Shown here: positions 60,666 to 64,000 of the stretch, piece after piece
Position numbering within the stretch: the stretch's first letter is position 1
How the letters are laid out: each line of letters opens with the position of its first letter
NCBI GenBank assembly: GCA_054601695.1
Contig: BAAHQB010000161.1
Coordinates: forward strand, 248,001-312,000
Direction: 5' to 3'
Origin: Amorphochlora amoebiformis
Lineage: Eukaryota; Cercozoa; Chlorarachniophyceae
Length of the DNA: 64,000 bases
Program-made: the position numbers and the translations under genes
Notes under the pieces: model-generated
What the model was told of the DNA's origin: nothing
Databases searched by the model: none
What the model saw: only the letters and a program-made list of their open reading frames with translations

Positions 60666-61787
60666 GTGAGTTAGGTGGGGTTGTCGAAGAGTATCTAGGG
60701 TTCGACAACTAGGTAGCCGGTAGGAATAGTTCCACAGTTAGCAGCTTGTAGGAGTAGAATAGAAATTGGGCGTGTGTTTTTGTATTACGTCACACTTATT
60801 AGACTTATTGACAACCAGACTGTGCAACCTTACCCATGTGCCAGTATTAAGGCTTCCCAAGTTTAGCAAGTATATTATGGTATTCTGAACAGATGATATT
60901 TTGTTAAACACTAACTACTAGTATAAAGACCTTGTTAAGTCAGCGATTATTGCGATTAATCGTCATCATAGAAACGAAATATCATAATCGAAAATTCAGC
61001 CGATTACCATTGAAAAAAGGCGTGATTTTTTGCAATCGTGAAACGTATACATGAATTATGAATTTATTGTTCAATCAGTACTTGATGCTCTAGGTTCTAC
61101 TAGTTCTAGAGCAGCTAGAAGAGCTACTGTAACTCGTTACAATGATATCATCAATTTTAGATTTCTATCCGAGTCTAGTACCTATATCTGTGTATATACA
61201 TGTGCGTATATATATACATACACACACATATACATATATATATATTTATTTATATATACCCTAGTATCATATCATGATAAATCTGTATTTAGTATATATC
61301 ACCAATCATCGATAGTATAACGTCTTACAATCTCTAGAATCTAGATAATACTAAGAGTCTAGAGAGTACCACAATAATAAATGTTTAATATTATTTATTA
61401 TGGAGTATTATAATGCGAAAAGAAAAAACGACATGAAACCTGATTAAGGATAAACTCAAATCAAAACATCAACGTTTAACTCTGGAGATCGAAGGACCTC
61501 CAGTGAAAATTCTACTTTCCAAAATTAAAAATAAGCTGTTGAAAGGCTACTAGAATTTGACAAAAGACAAATAATTAGAATAAGCTGTACAATCCTTGAA
61601 ATTCTGTCTGTACAGTTAGGTGATAGTGTTACTCGTGTCGATCTTAGCTTAGATCTTGAGTCTGAGGATGTATTGATATATTGTAGTATGTATGTACTAA
61701 TATTGTAAAGAACATATATATATATATATATACTATTATATATATACATATACACATTTATAATTAGAAATATATATATATATATAT

Positions 61788-61828
<41 letters not shown>

Positions 61829-61830
61829 TA
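60666..61830. other. 3' flank of the glycosyltransferase gene with broken ORF fragments
   Basis: Unique AT-rich sequence without long TA until 61190. It contains a plus ORF at 61051 (MNYEFIVQSVLDALGSTS..) and two overlapping plus frames at about 61450-61709 ([20 protein letters not shown], then shifted to [20 protein letters not shown]), which read like one protein broken by a frameshift. No family recognised; possibly a decayed mobile element. Confidence 0.4.
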
Positions 61831-61989
61831 ATCCCATCGTTGACCTTCATCCTAAGGCCGAGGGAGGGTGAGAATAGATTTCAGGATGAGATTCGTGCTA
61901 CGGCTAAGAGTATCACCGAAGCGAAGATAGAATTCAAGTCTTTTTCCTTTCCCAACCAAACGTTTGCGCTACGTAGTAGGGAAAATTAA
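61831..61989 (+). CDS. candidate terminal exon of an unidentified plus-strand gene
   Basis: A 52-codon open frame to a TAA stop, with an internal acceptor TTTCAG at 61884 giving [20 protein letters not shown].., amphipathic and charged. Upstream is TA microsatellite, where any previous exon was not found. No ATG, so it is not a complete gene. Confidence 0.4.
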   Translation: MPSLTFILRPREGENRFQDEIRATAKSITEAKIEFKSFSFPNQTFALRSREN

Positions 61990-62291
61990 TTAGTCGGGAT
62001 CTGAGAAGGTCGGAAAGTTTTGTTTAAAAGTTAGCACCGTTACCTGAACGTTTTTGGGAATACAAAAAGATTTGCGTGTTCCGGGCTGAGAAGAGGTAGA
62101 TATTGTTTTTTTAATGATGTTGCGTGCTTTTATGTAAATAAATAAATAAATAAATAAATATGTATATATATATATATATATATATGTTTAGATAGGTATA
62201 CTTATTTGTATACATATTTCGTTTTTATATTTATCCATATGTATATATAAATATATCATTATGTATTTATTACATATATATACATGTATAT

Positions 62292-62322
<31 letters not shown>

Positions 62323-62355
62323 GTATATATATATGTATATGTATATACATTTCAC

Positions 62356-62391
<36 letters not shown>

Positions 62392-62435
62392 GAGTAGATT
62401 ATACATGTATATATACACACATACATATGCGTATG

Positions 62436-62503
<68 letters not shown>

Positions 62504-62586
62504 TATATATGAAGACTTATATTAGAAATATAAGTATAATTATATAAATAAACATGCTTAAATACAAGTTACATATCATATATTCT

Positions 62587-62625
<39 letters not shown>

Positions 62626-62647
62626 CATATATATATATATTATATAA

Positions 62648-62735
<88 letters not shown>

Positions 62736-62778
62736 ATAACTGCATTATTTTTCGTTGCAGTTCGGCAAAATGCAAAAG

Positions 62779-62813
<35 letters not shown>

Positions 62814-62900
62814 TACACAAAGGTATAGATAACTATATTGTATGTATATATATATATATATTCTTATACATATATATTTATATACATATATTACATATAA

Positions 62901-62940
<40 letters not shown>

Positions 62941-62948
62941 CACATTAC
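61990..62948. other. TA-rich stretch with small unique islands
   Basis: Unique sequence to about 62110, then TA tracts. An island at 62735-62785 has an excellent plus-strand acceptor (TTTTTCGTTGCAG) followed by an 17-nt segment and GTATTAT. No exon could be joined in phase. Confidence 0.6.
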
Positions 62949-63104
62949 CTTTGACTGTAGAGAGGTCAATTTGATTGTAAGGAAGTGGATTGTCTTTCAA
63001 CCACAGCTGTCCAAGTGACCTGAACGCATGCCAGATGATGCTTGTTATTACATCGCCATCTATTATCTTATTATGAACTACGCAAGCCACGAAACCAAGT
63101 TCGA

Positions 63105-63146
<42 letters not shown>

Positions 63147-63216
63147 GAAAACATATTATTTTCATAATCTATCATCTCATACCGAACTAACTAACCACGA
63201 ATTGAGTTCGTATATA

Positions 63217-63247
<31 letters not shown>

Positions 63248-63261
63248 AATATAGATATGTG

Positions 63262-63298
<37 letters not shown>

Positions 63299-63378
63299 CA
63301 TTCGTATATATACACATCGGTATACTCACATCCAGTACAATATGGTACATACATATATAATACATACATATACAATAT

Positions 63379-63430
<52 letters not shown>

Positions 63431-63713
63431 TATATATATATATATACATATGTACATACATTCAGAAATATACCCATTACCATTATGTTTTGTATACATC
63501 TGTGTACCTAAGAGGTTGGAAGACCCCAACAGGAAGTCTTTTCAGTTGATTCTTATCCAGTTTCAATACCTCCAGCGATCTAAGGATAACAGTACTGTTG
63601 AATGAATACAAACATCTTTTATTTAGCTGGTTTGTGATTACTTGAGGTTGTTAAACGTCTCCTTGTCAAGGCTCTTCAGCTGGTTTTCGGTAAGATTTAA
63701 CTCCCTGAGAGAT
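62949..63713 (-). CDS. second LRR-gene fragment (three exons)
   Basis: Exons 63713-63642 (72 nt, [20 protein letters not shown]), 63579-63508 (72 nt, [20 protein letters not shown]) and 63019-62949 (71 nt, [19 protein letters not shown]), all phase 2 in. The same two exon types alternate in the LRR gene at the left edge, so this is a paralogue or a tandem copy. The 71-nt exon ends in phase 1 and may lead into a C-terminal cap. The rest of the gene is outside the window or not found. Confidence 0.85.
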
Positions 63714-63943
63714 CTGAGGGTGGACTGGTATTGGTATCGGACTCAAGTGCACTATTATTGTCCAGACTGATTGTATGTCATATAAATGTGGACATACGTA
63801 GTATTACATTTTCCTATATATATATATATCTATTTACATGTGTTATCTATATGAGATATGCGTATGTGTATAACACATATATGTGTATATGTGTGTATAT
63901 ATATATATATGTATGTATACTTACTTAGATATGTATGTACACA

Positions 63944-63985
<42 letters not shown>

Positions 63986-64000
63986 TATCCATATATATAT
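63714..64000. other. right edge: LRR intron with TA tract
   Basis: Unique AT-rich sequence followed by TA repeat to the end of the window. Nothing else seen. Confidence 0.7.

Overview
The window comes from a unicellular or simple eukaryote nuclear genome that I cannot name. The genes are cut into many tiny exons and read on both strands. Introns are filled with (TA)n microsatellite or with TTAGGG/CCCTAA telomere-type repeat. There is no operon, Shine-Dalgarno or CRISPR structure. Most long open frames are artefacts of simple repeats (Tyr-Ile, Arg-Glu, Arg-Ala, Val-Arg or Leu-Gly ladders). I found the real genes by pairing GT..AG boundaries whose reading phases agree from exon to exon; no transcript or database was consulted, so all exon models are inferences from sequence.

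Layout. 1-9806 (minus): a gene with an N-terminal C2HC-type zinc finger and C-terminal leucine-rich repeats (LRR), running off the left edge. 9807-15058: mostly repeats, with an extreme block of CG and poly-C, a 272-bp satellite and a possible plus-strand gene. 15059-30133 (minus): a complete or nearly complete MORN1-like gene of about 26 exons. 30418-31767 (plus): a divergent three-exon gene sharing its promoter region. 32444-37325 (minus): a small two-exon candidate and the 5' part of an unidentified gene. 39246-45572 (minus): a DAO-family FAD oxidoreductase, FOXRED1-like. 46494-60665 (plus): a secretory-pathway glycosyltransferase related to the GT domain of lysyl hydroxylases (PLOD), with a predicted C-terminal membrane anchor. 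61831-61989 (plus): an isolated terminal exon. 62949-63713 (minus): exons of a second LRR gene of the same type as the left one.

Two things stand out. First, simple repeats supply the splice signals. (TA)n introns start GTATAT and end TATAG. (CCCTAA)n introns start GTAACC-like and end CCCTAG, and they also contain CTAAC branch-point-like words. One acceptor has a 26-nt poly-C as its pyrimidine tract. Second, many introns hold extra copies of the 3' tail of the preceding or a neighbouring exon together with its splice donor, from one to eight copies and in one case inverted. I did not recognise this recurrent exon-tail-plus-donor duplication as a described phenomenon; it is the most interesting pattern in the window.
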